Assembly: GCF_900176305.1 (NCBI RefSeq)
Contig: NZ_FWXH01000004.1
Coordinates: 1 to 64,000 of the forward strand
From: Clostridium acidisoli DSM 12555
GTDB lineage: Bacteria; Bacillota; Clostridia; Clostridiales; Clostridiaceae
Direction: 5' to 3'
Length of the DNA: 64,000 bases
Shown in pieces: positions 1 through 8,827 of the stretch; the first letter of the stretch is position 1; every line of letters begins with the position of its first letter. The position numbers and the translations under genes are program-made. The notes beneath the pieces were generated by a model. That model was not told the DNA's origin. It ran no database searches and was given only the letters and a program-made list of their open reading frames with translations.

Positions 1-124
1 TCTCACCATTAACGGTATCATCGTTAATTCTTTAATCTTGCCACTCTGGCAATCTTTCACCTTTTTACTCACGCAGTAGAGTAAAAATCTTTAACCAGTT
101 GCTTCGCAATTTCTTTATACCAAG
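1..124. repeat. Dispersed structured repeat, copy A (3' part only)
   Basis: These bases match positions 33478-33601 (copy B) nearly throughout, including the distal end (GCTTCGCAATTTCTT). The segment carries a small hairpin with arms TTAACG (9-14) and CGTTAA (22-27). The same hairpin is kept in copy B with different loop bases. The 5' half would lie left of the window. It sits just downstream of the DEAD-box helicase gene. Function is unknown; it resembles the distal arm of a long inverted-repeat element. Confidence 0.75.
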
Positions 125-142
125 AAACAACATGGAGTCTAG

Positions 143-1291
143 TTATTTGGTTTTACAATTTATAATTTTACCTTTATACATATCTTTATGTTCTATTTTT
201 ATATTGAAAGTTTTTTCATATTTATTCAAAAGAGATAATTCATTAGGAGTAGCAATAGTAATAGCTAAACCTTCCTCTTTTTCTCTACCACATCTGCCAA
301 CTCTATGTAAATAATTAGTAGGATGTTCAGGTAAATCTAAGTTAAATACATGTGTTATACCCTTTATATCAAGTCCACGAGCTGCAATGTCAGAAGAAAC
401 CAAAAGTTGAATTTTGCCATTTCTAAAATCATCCAGTGCCTTTTTTCTGTGTTCTTTTATGTTTGTGCCATGAATTCCTTCTACACTAAGTTTATGATAT
501 TTTAATTTAGATGTAGTAATTTCGATGTCATCACTTTTATTAATAAAAACTAAGGCTTTTTGAGGATTTATTGCATGTACAAGCTTTCTTAAAACTTCTA
601 TCTTATCTCTTTTATCACATGTAAAATAATAATGAGCTATGTTAGAATTTACCTGGTTTTTATCTTCAGATGTTACAACAACAGGTTCGCTCATAAAGTT
701 TTTTGCTGTAGCAATAGTTTTATCCGAAATTGTAGCAGAAAATAAAAGCAATTGTCTTTCTTTTAAGGTTGTTTTAATTATAGATTTAATTGTATCAATA
801 TTATTGCTATCTAAAAGGTTGTCAGCTTCATCTATTACTATGGTTTTTATTGTATGAGCTGAGAGTTTTCTTCTTTTAATTAACTCCAAAGTTCTACCTG
901 GAGTACCAACTATAATATGAGGTTTTTCTTTTAGCTTTTCTATCTGTCTATTTATATTTGTTTCTCCTATGACAGAAGCTGCTTTGAGTTCAATACCAGA
1001 GGCATCAACTAATGAAGTTATAGTTTTATAAACCTGCATAACTAGTTCATGGGTAGGTGCTAGTATTATTGCTTGCATTTCTCTTTTAGTAACATCTATC
1101 TTTTCAAAAAGAGGCAGTAAGTAAGCTAAGGTTTTGCCACTTCCAGTTTGTGATTTAGCAATAATGTCTTTATTAGTTATAGCCATGGGGATTACTTTAG
1201 ATTGTATATCCGTTGGCTTTGTAATTTCTAGTTGGGTTAAACCTTCTGGTAAAGGATGTTTTAATCCAAGTTCTTCAAATAAATTATTCAT
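143..1291 (-). CDS. DEAD-box ATP-dependent RNA helicase
   Basis: A 382-residue RNA helicase with only the two RecA-like domains. Visible motifs are motif I AKSQTGSGKT (46-54), Ia PTHEL, Ib GTPGR (129-133), motif II DEAD (154-157), motif III SAT (185-187), motif V ARGLDIKG and motif VI HRVGRCGR. The family unwinds RNA duplexes with ATP and usually helps in ribosome assembly, RNA decay or cold adaptation. It lacks the long basic or RNA-binding C-terminal tail of DbpA/CsdA-type enzymes, so it is a minimal helicase and its substrate cannot be told. AAGGAG sits about 8 nt before the ATG. The gene is monocistronic and divergent from the next gene. Confidence 0.93.
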   Translation of the reverse strand: MNNLFEELGLKHPLPEGLTQLEITKPTDIQSKVIPMAITNKDIIAKSQTGSGKTLAYLLPLFEKIDVTKREMQAIILAPTHELVMQVYKTITSLVDASGIELKAASVIGETNINRQIEKLKEKPHIIVGTPGRTLELIKRRKLSAHTIKTIVIDEADNLLDSNNIDTIKSIIKTTLKERQLLLFSATISDKTIATAKNFMSEPVVVTSEDKNQVNSNIAHYYFTCDKRDKIEVLRKLVHAINPQKALVFINKSDDIEITTSKLKYHKLSVEGIHGTNIKEHRKKALDDFRNGKIQLLVSSDIAARGLDIKGITHVFNLDLPEHPTNYLHRVGRCGREKEEGLAITIATPNELSLLNKYEKTFNIKIEHKDMYKGKIINCKTK

Positions 1292-1686
1292 TTTTTAAAT
1301 ATCTCCTTATAATTACTATCAAGCTATTAGCTTACTACATTATATAGTATTTAACAATAGGGAAAAATTTTAATCTAATTAATATTTAATATTATCTAAA
1401 GTATAACTTTTAATGTGATTAAAAATATTAATTTTTAAAAAATAATATTTTTTAAAGGGTTTGTTAGTATAAATGTAGAATAATGAAGGTGAAAAGTTCC
1501 TAAACTTATATGTATTTTGTATTTAAGATGTTATAATTGATATTAATATTTTAATTATATTAACTACAGCAATTAAATTAAATACATAAATAAGATGTAA
1601 AGACCGATTACATTTTAAACATTTAACTATATTATAACAGGTTTTAAGAAACCCCTGTTAAATCTAAACTAAGGGGGTGATTTTTT
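1292..1686. other. Intergenic region between helicase and small ORF
   Basis: A 395-base AT-rich gap that must hold two divergent promoters. Positions 1598-1609 (TAAAGACCGATT) are the left arm of an inverted repeat whose right arm is at 1782-1793. A local hairpin lies at about 1638-1661 (arms TAACAGG and CCTGTTA), just before the small ORF's ribosome binding site. It is not followed by a T-run, so it is not a simple terminator. Nothing else was recognised. Confidence 0.4.
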
Positions 1687-1793
1687 ATGAACAAAAGAAA
1701 TCTAATAACAGTTTTATTAGTTATACTTGCACTAGCAATAGCTGGTGGATCTCAAGCAACTTGGGTATTTTAATATAAAGCAATCGGTCTTTA
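1598..1793. repeat. 12-bp inverted repeat enclosing a small ORF
   Basis: TAAAGACCGATT at 1598-1609 and its exact complement AATCGGTCTTTA at 1782-1793 flank the 28-codon ORF. In RNA this would close a ~195-nt stem-loop ending just before the HD-GYP ribosome binding site (GGAGGAG from about 1802). It could be a paired regulator site or a structured leader; the sequence alone does not decide. Confidence 0.5.
1687..1773 (+). CDS. Small hydrophobic peptide (28 aa), unknown
   Basis: A 28-codon ORF with a strong ribosome binding site (AAGGGGGTGA, 6 nt before ATG). The product has a basic start (MNKRN), a hydrophobic core (about residues 6-20) and a short polar/aromatic end (SQATWVF). This is the shape of a signal-peptide-like pheromone precursor, a tiny membrane peptide or a leader peptide. 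It lacks the cysteine/serine thiolactone centre of AgrD-type peptides. It ends 42 nt before the HD-GYP gene and is probably co-transcribed with it. No family was recognised. Confidence 0.55.
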   Translation: MNKRNLITVLLVILALAIAGGSQATWVF

Positions 1794-1815
1794 TATAATT
1801 ATAGGAGGAGAACTA

Positions 1816-3093
1816 ATGAAAAAATTGCCACTAAAATTAAGGATATATATAATAACATTATATGTTATTACAGCTATTACCCTAGTGGTTTTTATAGAAA
1901 CTAAATTTATATCATTAAAAATTGGCTATAAATACAGTGATATTTTGTTTTTTTCCATGATTACAATTTTTACAGAATCATTTACTTTATATTTTGAAAA
2001 AATATCGTTTAGTGTTACTTTTGTAGTAACTATAGCGACTTTTGTGTTGTTTGGGCCATTAGTATGTTCAATTATATTAATAGCAGGATATACTTTTAGA
2101 GTTTTGAAAATTGCTGGTAAAGGGTATAAACATTTTTTCAACACACCATTTTATGGAACAGTATTTAATTATTGTGTTTTAATTCTTCCAATTTATTTAG
2201 GTAATTTTATATATGTAATTACTGGTGGGAAAATAGGTGTTAGTGATATCTCTGATAGCTTATTGCAATTAATTTTATTTGGATTTATAAATTTCTTTAT
2301 TAATACGTTTCTAATTTCAATAATTCAGGGGATTACTATGGGGAAAAATGTAATCTATTGTTTCTACAATGAAGTTAAACTGATGTCATTAAATATCCTA
2401 GCTATGATTCCATTAGGAATTATTTTGGAATATGTGTTTATTAATTATAAATATATTGGAGTTATAATTGTAATTTGTCCAATTGCATTAATCAGATATA
2501 CATTTTCGCTGTATACTAAGTCAAAATCTCAATATGTACAAACTGTGGATGCATTGATGCGTGCAATAGAAGCAAGAGATAAATATACAGAAGGACATTC
2601 GCAAAGAGTGGCAGAAATATCAACTGAAATTGCAAAATATCTAAAGTATAGTGAAAAGAAAATTGAAAAATTAAATATGGCTGCTATGCTACATGACGTT
2701 GGAAAAATTGGAATTCCAGATGCTATATTAAATAAAACTGATAAACTTACAAAAAATGAATTCGATGAAATTAAACAGCACCCGGTTATAGGCTTCAATA
2801 TCTTGAAGGATATTAGAAATTTACAAGGGTTTTTAGATATAATTTTACATCATCATGAAAGATATGATGGAAAAGGGTATCCTGATGGTAAAATAGGCGA
2901 GGAACTTAATATGGATGTATATATAATTCAACTAGCGGATTCTATTGATGCTATGGCAACAGATAGGCCTTATAGGAAGGCTCTTGCTTTAGATATTATT
3001 GTTAAAGAAATTAGAGAAAATTCAGGAACACAATTTCATCCTAAAGTTGCTGAAGCATATTTAAATATATTAAAAAATAAAAATTTGGTTTAG
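1816..3093 (+). CDS. Membrane HD-GYP domain protein, c-di-GMP phosphodiesterase candidate
   Basis: 425 residues. Residues 1-230 hold about six to seven hydrophobic helices. The C-terminal part (about 240-420) is an HD-GYP domain: HD in MLHDVGKIG (293-294), QHPVIG, HHHERYDGKGYP (345-356, the HHxxxDGxGYP signature) and ADSIDAM (374-380). HD-GYP enzymes hydrolyse c-di-GMP to pGpG/GMP with a metal centre, and all expected ligand motifs are visible, so it is likely active. The membrane half probably senses an unknown signal. RBS GGAGGAG. The DUF5317 gene follows after 9 nt, a common clostridial pairing. Confidence 0.9.
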   Translation: MKKLPLKLRIYIITLYVITAITLVVFIETKFISLKIGYKYSDILFFSMITIFTESFTLYFEKISFSVTFVVTIATFVLFGPLVCSIILIAGYTFRVLKIAGKGYKHFFNTPFYGTVFNYCVLILPIYLGNFIYVITGGKIGVSDISDSLLQLILFGFINFFINTFLISIIQGITMGKNVIYCFYNEVKLMSLNILAMIPLGIILEYVFINYKYIGVIIVICPIALIRYTFSLYTKSKSQYVQTVDALMRAIEARDKYTEGHSQRVAEISTEIAKYLKYSEKKIEKLNMAAMLHDVGKIGIPDAILNKTDKLTKNEFDEIKQHPVIGFNILKDIRNLQGFLDIILHHHERYDGKGYPDGKIGEELNMDVYIIQLADSIDAMATDRPYRKALALDIIVKEIRENSGTQFHPKVAEAYLNILKNKNLV

Positions 3094-3102
3094 GAGATAA
3101 AA

Positions 3103-3633
3103 ATGTTTGTATTGGCACTTGTAGCAGGGATTATACTTGGTTTTATTTTTAAAGGTAATTTAAAGAATTTATCAAATATTAAATTTAGAGGAATATATCT
3201 TATTATATTTGGATTTATTATTGAGTTTATAATAAACATATTGATTACTAGGGGAATAATAACTTCTAGTTTTTTTACATATTTGGCTGATGGTATTATG
3301 TATGTGTTAATATTTATATTCGTATTTATAAATAAAGAAAATCACTATATATTGATAATGGGTATAGGGTTCCTTTTGAATGCTATTGCTATATTTACAA
3401 ACGGTGGAATCATGCCAGTTAGTGAGTATGCCATTAAGATAACAGGAATTACAAATAACATAAGTAAGGCAGGATTGTATGGAATTATGGATGGACAAAC
3501 TCATTTCAAAATATTGTGTGATTTCATTCCGGTTAAATTAATAGGAAGTTTTGTAGTAAGTATTGGCGATGTTATTTCTGCAATTGGGATGATGTTTTTG
3601 GTTATAACTAGTATGAAAAAAGAGTATAATTAA
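3103..3633 (+). CDS. DUF5317 family membrane protein
   Basis: 176 residues with about five hydrophobic helices and the family-like segment NGGIMPVSEYAI near the middle. The molecular function of DUF5317 is unknown. It begins 9 nt after the HD-GYP gene with GGAG at its start, so the two form one operon and may be a membrane signalling pair. Start ATG and length agree with the family. Confidence 0.75.
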   Translation: MFVLALVAGIILGFIFKGNLKNLSNIKFRGIYLIIFGFIIEFIINILITRGIITSSFFTYLADGIMYVLIFIFVFINKENHYILIMGIGFLLNAIAIFTNGGIMPVSEYAIKITGITNNISKAGLYGIMDGQTHFKILCDFIPVKLIGSFVVSIGDVISAIGMMFLVITSMKKEYN

Positions 3634-3654
3634 TACTTGTGATAAATTGGAAAC

Positions 3655-3680
3655 TAAAGACCAAAAATCTTTAATTTTTA
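3655..3680 (+). terminator. Weak hairpin with T-run after DUF5317 gene
   Basis: TAAAGA (3655-3660) pairs with TCTTTA (3668-3673) over a 7-nt loop and is followed by ATTTTT. The stem is short and AT-rich, so the call is tentative. Confidence 0.3.
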
Positions 3681-3772
3681 ACATAATGATAATTGCAAAG
3701 CTTATTTTTTGCCATAAATATTGTATTTATCTATGATTTATGTTTAAATCATAATATATGATAGGAGTGGTT

Positions 3773-4333
3773 ATGAAAATGAGCAATACAATAATAGTAG
3801 CAGAAGACGAACCAATCACAAGAATGGATATATGCGAAATGCTCACATCTGCTGGATATTATGTTGTTGGAGAGGCATCAAATGGATTGCAGGCAGTTGA
3901 ATTATGTAGAAGATTCAAACCAGATCTTGTTCTTATGGATATAAAAATGCCCAAATTAGATGGAATCCAAGCAGCAAAACTTTTAATAAAAGAAAATGTT
4001 GTAGAGTCAATAGTAATTTTAACGGCATATAGTGGAAAAGAATTTATTGATAAAGTAAAAGAAGTTGGTGTTATAGGGTACATTGTAAAACCTATAGATG
4101 AAAATAGACTTATACCTCAAGTGGAAATTGCAATTTCTAAGGGCAAAGAAATTAAACTTATGAAGGAAAACATAAAAAATACTAAAGTTATACATGAGGC
4201 AAAAGAAATTTTGATGGAAAAATATAAGTTGACTGAAAATGACGCTTATAAAAAACTTAGAAAAATGAGCATGGATAAACAAGTATCAATATTGGAAACC
4301 TGTAAAAATGTAATTAAGTATAAGGCATATTAA
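3773..4333 (+). CDS. eutV: EutV-type ANTAR response regulator (RNA-binding antiterminator)
   Basis: 186 residues from the ATG at 3773, chosen because AGGAGTGG lies 5 nt upstream; an ATG at 3758 precedes the ribosome site and is unlikely. Residues 1-120 are a receiver domain: acidic EDE (11-13), phospho-acceptor D56 in LVLMDIKMP, and K106 in IVKPI. The C-terminal ~55 residues (AKEILMEKYKLTENDAY...SMDKQVS) are an ANTAR domain, which binds dual-hexaloop RNA hairpins and prevents terminator formation. Such RNA lies after eutW at 5896-6013, which makes the EutV assignment firm. It forms a two-gene signalling unit with eutW. Confidence 0.93.
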   Translation: MKMSNTIIVAEDEPITRMDICEMLTSAGYYVVGEASNGLQAVELCRRFKPDLVLMDIKMPKLDGIQAAKLLIKENVVESIVILTAYSGKEFIDKVKEVGVIGYIVKPIDENRLIPQVEIAISKGKEIKLMKENIKNTKVIHEAKEILMEKYKLTENDAYKKLRKMSMDKQVSILETCKNVIKYKAY

Positions 4334-4375
4334 AAAATAAACTAGTATACGTACTACTTATTTTTTAATATGCCT
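4323..4375 (+). other. Long hairpin spanning eutV stop codon and eutV-eutW gap
   Basis: AGGCATATTAAAAAATAA (4323-4340) is perfectly complementary to 4358-4375, and TAGTA (4343-4347) pairs with TACTA (4352-4356). The result is a ~23-bp stem that includes the last codons of eutV. No T-run follows, so it is not a standard intrinsic terminator. It may protect or process the message, or limit eutW expression relative to eutV. Confidence 0.6.
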
Positions 4376-4397
4376 AGTAAAAGTGGGAGATAAAATT

Positions 4398-5813
4398 ATG
4401 CTTAAAAAACTGTGCAGATTACATACAGATTTAACAGAAGAGGATATATTACAATTAGAAAACATTGAAAAATCAATATACATGTTTTCTAATCTCGTTA
4501 AAGGAGACATATTTATTGATTGCTTAACTAGAGATCCAGATACAGCAATTGTAGTTTCTGAGGCAAAACCAACAAATTGTAAATCGCTTTATAAAAGATG
4601 CGTTGTTGGAGAAATTGCATTAAGACAAAATGAGCCAGCCGCATTAAGAACATTAGAAATAGGAGTTGAAACTACAGATTTAAAGGCTACTACTCAAGAA
4701 AACATAGTTGTTAAACAAAATACCGTTCCAATAAAAAATAAGAATGAAAAAATAATCGGTGTTTTAATTATGGAGAAGGATATAACTGAAGATATAAGCC
4801 AAAGTCGTAATGTGGAAATCTTATCTGAAACAACAGAACAACTTTCAGAGACACTTATGAATATAAAAGATCCAGATTATGAAAATGCTGTTGCGTACAA
4901 TTTAATTAATGATGCAATTTTAGCCATAAATGAAGTTGGTATCTGTATTTATTCAAACTATAAAGCAGAAGAATTATATAAAAAATTAGGATATAAAGAC
5001 AAAATCGTAGGCATGTCCTTCGATAATATTGTATTAAATGAGATTAAATTTAAAGATATCATCAAAGAAAAAAAATCCATAGTAGTAGAGTCAAACGTAG
5101 GTAAATTAGTTTTACAAATTAAATATGCGGTTACAAAAAAATCAGAAGACATATATGGAATTATTATTTTAATAAAGGACTTAACTGATATAAAACAGAA
5201 GGAAAAAGAATTAATTTTAAAGGCAGTAGCAATTAGAGAAATACATCATAGGGTTAAAAATAATCTTCAAACAATAGCTAGTATATTAAGGTTACAATCA
5301 AGGAGAATAGATAATGTTCAGGCTAAGAAGGCCTTCGAAGAGAGTATAAATAGAATTCTAAGTATAGCTACAACTCATGAAGTATTATCACAAAAAGGTA
5401 TAGACGATGCGGATATAAAAACTATATTATCAAAAATTAAAGACAATGCCATGAGAAATTCGGTTCAATGTAATAAAAAAATAAAAATAGAATTGAGGGG
5501 AGACAATTTGAAAGTAAATTCAGATAAGGCAACGTCTATTGCCATTGTTGTTAACGAACTTATAGAAAACTCCCTTAAGCACGCATTTAATGATAAGGCT
5601 CAAGGAATTATAGAGATAACAATAAACAAGGGACAAACATGCTCAAATATATCCATTAGTGATGATGGAAGTGGATTTGATGTAAATCTTTTAAAAAATG
5701 AAAGCCTTGGACTTAATATTGTTAAGAGTATAATAAAAGACAAATTGGATGGAAATATAAATATTAAATCTAATGATAATGGTACAAAATCAGTGTTTTA
5801 TTTTAACAATTAG
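4398..5813 (+). CDS. eutW: EutW sensor histidine kinase
   Basis: 471 residues from ATG 4398 (GGGAGA 7 nt upstream). Residues 1-130 match the soluble sensor region of this kinase class (histidine-kinase N-terminal domain), including CKSLYKRCVVGE. About 165-265 is a PAS-like region. The HisKA_2 dimerisation/phosphoacceptor is at 281-300 (EIHHRVKNNLQTIASIL, H283). The ATPase domain shows VVNELIENSLKHAF, SDDGSGFD and SLGLNIV. There are no membrane helices, so it senses a cytoplasmic signal; ethanolamine is known for EutW. It should phosphorylate EutV. It is separated from eutA by the regulated terminator. Confidence 0.92.
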   Translation: MLKKLCRLHTDLTEEDILQLENIEKSIYMFSNLVKGDIFIDCLTRDPDTAIVVSEAKPTNCKSLYKRCVVGEIALRQNEPAALRTLEIGVETTDLKATTQENIVVKQNTVPIKNKNEKIIGVLIMEKDITEDISQSRNVEILSETTEQLSETLMNIKDPDYENAVAYNLINDAILAINEVGICIYSNYKAEELYKKLGYKDKIVGMSFDNIVLNEIKFKDIIKEKKSIVVESNVGKLVLQIKYAVTKKSEDIYGIIILIKDLTDIKQKEKELILKAVAIREIHHRVKNNLQTIASILRLQSRRIDNVQAKKAFEESINRILSIATTHEVLSQKGIDDADIKTILSKIKDNAMRNSVQCNKKIKIELRGDNLKVNSDKATSIAIVVNELIENSLKHAFNDKAQGIIEITINKGQTCSNISISDDGSGFDVNLLKNESLGLNIVKSIIKDKLDGNINIKSNDNGTKSVFYFNN

Positions 5814-6053
5814 CAATAAAATCTATAAAAATTATTAAAATACAATAAAAATGGGGTTTACATTGATAAATTATTATGCTAGACTAGATTCATAAATTAG
5901 TGCAACGGGGCATTAGTTTAACAGTTCAATAGTGTAAAAAATTTTAATTTAATAGTAGTTTGATAGAGCAATGGAGCTTAAACATATATAAAAAAATGTT
6001 TGGGCTCTTTTTTGTTAAAAATTTTATGTAAAAAGGAGGAAGGTAAATTTAAG
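5814..6053 (+). promoter_or_regulatory. eut leader: dual-hexaloop ANTAR antitermination element
   Basis: P1 is an 8-bp stem at 5896-5903/5910-5917 with hexaloop AACGGG (5904-5909). P2 is a 4-bp stem at 5966-5969/5976-5979 with hexaloop AATGGA (5970-5975). Both loops have the A1 and G4 that ANTAR proteins need. The 3' side of P2 (GAGCTT) is also the 5' side of the terminator at 5974-6013, so P2 and the terminator exclude each other. EutV~P binding to P1/P2 would allow readthrough into eutA and the genes after it. The P1-P2 spacer is about 48 nt, with no other pairing recognised in it. Confidence 0.9.
5974..6013 (+). terminator. Regulated intrinsic terminator before eutA
   Basis: GAGCTTAAACAT (5974-5985) pairs along its full length with ATGTTTGGGCTC (5996-6007), including two G-U pairs, and six Ts follow (6008-6013). 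Its 5' arm overlaps P2 of the ANTAR element. Confidence 0.92.
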
Positions 6054-7454
6054 GTGAAAGAAATAATATTAAGTGTAGGAATAGATATTGGTACAGCAAC
6101 TACCCAATTGATATTTAGCAAAATTACAGTTTGTAATACTGCAGGAGCATTCTCCATTCCCAATATAAAAATAACGGACAAAAAAATAATTTATAAAAGT
6201 AAAATATACTTTACACCTTTAGTTTCAGATGAAAAGATAGATTTTATTAAAATTAAGAAAATCATATCAGCCGAATATAAAAATGCACTCATAGAAAAAA
6301 AGGATATACGTACAGGAGCTATTATAATTACAGGGGAAACAGCAAGAAAAGAAAATGCAGAGGAAGTTTTAGCTGCTCTTTCGGAATTTGCAGGAGATTT
6401 TGTTGTAGAAACTGCAGGGGCGGATTTAGAAGCTATACTTGCAGGTTTTGGTGCAGGAGCTTCAGAAGTTTCTAAAAAAACAAGAGAAAAAGTTGTGAAC
6501 TTTGATATTGGTGGGGGGACAACAAATTCAGTTGCTTTTAAGGATGGAGAAGTTATAGATGCTTTTGCACTTAATATTGGAGGAAGGCTTATTCGCTTTA
6601 ATGAAGATTTTAGTATAAGTTACATCTCAAAAAAGATTTTACCTATATTGAAAAGCTTAAATTTGCATTTTGCAATTGAAAGCATACCAGATTTTAATGA
6701 ACTTGTTAGAGTAACAAATTTTTTGGCTAGTACACTTTTAAAAATAGTAAAAAATGAAGAATTAGATGAAGCAGGAAGTAAACTTTTTATAGAACATAAT
6801 AATAAGGTGTTAACAGCAGAGAAGGTTATGTTTTCTGGAGGAGTTTCTGAATTTGTTTATAGTTATAATGATGTAAATGAAATATCTGAACTTATGGAGT
6901 ATGGCGATATTGGACCACTTCTAGGCTGGTCTATAAGAAATATTTTTCAAGAACATAGTCTTAAAATAATTGAACCTAAAGAAAAAATAAGGGCTACTGT
7001 AATTGGTGCAGGAAGTCATTCAATGGCTATAAGTGGAAGTACTATAGTTTTTGATGATGAAATTTTACCAATTAAAAATGTGCCTATTGTAAAATTGTCA
7101 GAAGGCAGTAAAGGAATTATTATAAATAATATTATTAATAAAACAAAGTTATATGAAAATTCAAATATAGCACTTGCGTTTAAAGGTGAGAAGTCACCAT
7201 CATATGAAGAGGTGAAAGCTATAGCAAGTACTATAGTAGAGGCTTTAAAACATAGGAGTGATCCAATTATTGTTATAGTAGAAAATGATTTTGCGAAAGC
7301 TCTTGGCCAAACAATAAAAAACATTGTAAATGCTTCTAAAAAAGTAATTTGTATAGATGGAATTAAAGTAGAAAATGGAGATTACGTTGATATTGGTAAA
7401 TCTATATCGAGTGTAGTGCCAGTTGTTATAAAAACATTAATATTTAATTTATAG
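6054..7454 (+). CDS. eutA: EutA, reactivating factor for ethanolamine ammonia-lyase
   Basis: 466 residues from GTG 6054; an upstream in-frame TTG lies inside the terminator and is rejected, and the N-terminus VKEIILSVGIDIG fits the family. EutA is an actin/Hsp70-fold ATPase that exchanges damaged cobalamin in EutBC. Phosphate loops are visible: GIDIGTATT near residue 10, ITGETARKENA (about 95-105) and FDIGGGTTNS (about 150). RBS AAGGAGGA is rather far (13 nt) from the GTG. It is first in the antitermination-controlled unit and is followed 11 nt later by the permease. Confidence 0.93.
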   Translation: MKEIILSVGIDIGTATTQLIFSKITVCNTAGAFSIPNIKITDKKIIYKSKIYFTPLVSDEKIDFIKIKKIISAEYKNALIEKKDIRTGAIIITGETARKENAEEVLAALSEFAGDFVVETAGADLEAILAGFGAGASEVSKKTREKVVNFDIGGGTTNSVAFKDGEVIDAFALNIGGRLIRFNEDFSISYISKKILPILKSLNLHFAIESIPDFNELVRVTNFLASTLLKIVKNEELDEAGSKLFIEHNNKVLTAEKVMFSGGVSEFVYSYNDVNEISELMEYGDIGPLLGWSIRNIFQEHSLKIIEPKEKIRATVIGAGSHSMAISGSTIVFDDEILPIKNVPIVKLSEGSKGIIINNIINKTKLYENSNIALAFKGEKSPSYEEVKAIASTIVEALKHRSDPIIVIVENDFAKALGQTIKNIVNASKKVICIDGIKVENGDYVDIGKSISSVVPVVIKTLIFNL

Positions 7455-7465
7455 GAGGAATTATT

Positions 7466-8782
7466 ATGGCAAATGAATTAAAAAAGACATTATCACCCTT
7501 TCAGCTTTGGGCAATTATAGTTGGTATGGTTATATCCGGAATGTATTTTGGGTGGAATAATGCAATGACGTTTACAAGTCCTGTAGGATTTATAATTGCG
7601 ATATTGATAGTAACTGTTTTTTATGGTGCATTTATGTTTAGTTATGCAGAATTATCAACGGCAATGCCAAAAGCAGATGCCTCAGGTGAATTTGCAGCAA
7701 GAACAATGGGAAGAGTCGGTGGTTTTTTTGCTGGGTTTTCATGTGTAATAGAATTTTTATTTGCAACACCAGCTATAGCAATATCAATTGGTGCATATGT
7801 TAATTTTATTGTTCCAACAATCCCCGTAACTGTAGCTGCACTTGTATTCTATGGAATATTTGTAGTGGTAAATTGTCTTGGAGTCAAAACAGCAGCCATT
7901 ATTGAAACTGTTGTTACAATAGTAGCAATTATTGGACTTATAATTTTTGCTGGTGCAACTGCAGGGCATGTGCAGCCTGTAAAGATTTTTGGTGGAAATA
8001 TATATAAAGGCGGTTTTACAGGAATTTTTAATGCTATACCTTTTGCTATATGGTTTTATCTTGGAGCTGAAGGCGGAGCAATGTCTGCAGAAGAATGTAA
8101 GAATCCTAAAAGGGATATACCAAAAGGTTTTATAATCGCAATGGCAACACTTATGGTTTTAGCTTTAGTTACTTTTGTCTGTACAGCTGGAGTACTTGAT
8201 AATAAAACATTAGGTGTTACAAACTCACCTATTCCAGATACGTTAGATGTTATATTTGGAAAAGGGAACATACTATCGAAATTTATGAGTTTCATAGGTC
8301 TATTTGGTCTTGTAGCAAGTCTTCATGGATTAACAATAGGCTATTCTAGACAAGTATTTGCAATGTCAAGGGCAAACTATTTACCAAAATTTTTATCAAA
8401 GGTTAACTCAAAAGGAGCACCAGTTGCAGCAATAATATTTCCAAGTATTATAGGAATGTTATTTGTACTTTTAAATAATACAGCAACAATAATTGTAATA
8501 TCTTGCTTTGGTACTATTGTACTTCATGCATTAAGTATGATTGCCTTCTTTATTTTAAGAAAGAAAGAACCAGACATGGAAAGACCATACAAGGTTTCAA
8601 TTGCATTACCTGTAATAGCACTATTATTAAATGTTATATTTTTAGTAACAACAATATATTCAAATTTATCTACAATATCCTGGGTTGTATTAGCATTTAT
8701 ATTAGCATTTGTTTACTATATTGTATATTCAAAGCTAACAGCATCAAGGCATTTAGAAGAAAGCCAAGAGGAGGCAATCTAA
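7466..8782 (+). CDS. eat: Ethanolamine permease, APC superfamily
   Basis: 438 residues with about 12 membrane helices. The amino-acid/polyamine/organocation fold is seen in GMVISGMYFGWNNA (first unwound helix), AMPKADASGEFAA and the loop GAEGGAMSAEECKNP typical of the ethanolamine transporter branch. It should import ethanolamine by proton-coupled transport. RBS AGGAGG, 11 nt after eutA; eutB follows after 45 nt. This is the APC-type transporter, not the unrelated EutH channel, which is not present here. Confidence 0.87.
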   Translation: MANELKKTLSPFQLWAIIVGMVISGMYFGWNNAMTFTSPVGFIIAILIVTVFYGAFMFSYAELSTAMPKADASGEFAARTMGRVGGFFAGFSCVIEFLFATPAIAISIGAYVNFIVPTIPVTVAALVFYGIFVVVNCLGVKTAAIIETVVTIVAIIGLIIFAGATAGHVQPVKIFGGNIYKGGFTGIFNAIPFAIWFYLGAEGGAMSAEECKNPKRDIPKGFIIAMATLMVLALVTFVCTAGVLDNKTLGVTNSPIPDTLDVIFGKGNILSKFMSFIGLFGLVASLHGLTIGYSRQVFAMSRANYLPKFLSKVNSKGAPVAAIIFPSIIGMLFVLLNNTATIIVISCFGTIVLHALSMIAFFILRKKEPDMERPYKVSIALPVIALLLNVIFLVTTIYSNLSTISWVVLAFILAFVYYIVYSKLTASRHLEESQEEAI

Positions 8783-8827
8783 GGCACATTAAAGGGCTAA
8801 TCTAATTAAGTGAGACGGGTGATTTTC

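Noticed and set aside
1687-1773. AgrD-type autoinducer precursor
   Set aside because: The peptide lacks the cysteine or serine ring residue and the acidic C-terminal region of AgrD, and no agrB is next to it.
1292-1815. c-di-GMP riboswitch before the HD-GYP gene
   Set aside because: No GEMM-I or GEMM-II conserved motifs are visible in the leader.
8503-8805. 100-residue ORF on the plus strand
   Set aside because: Out-of-frame shadow of the ethanolamine permease gene; no ribosome site and unnatural Tyr/Cys-rich composition.
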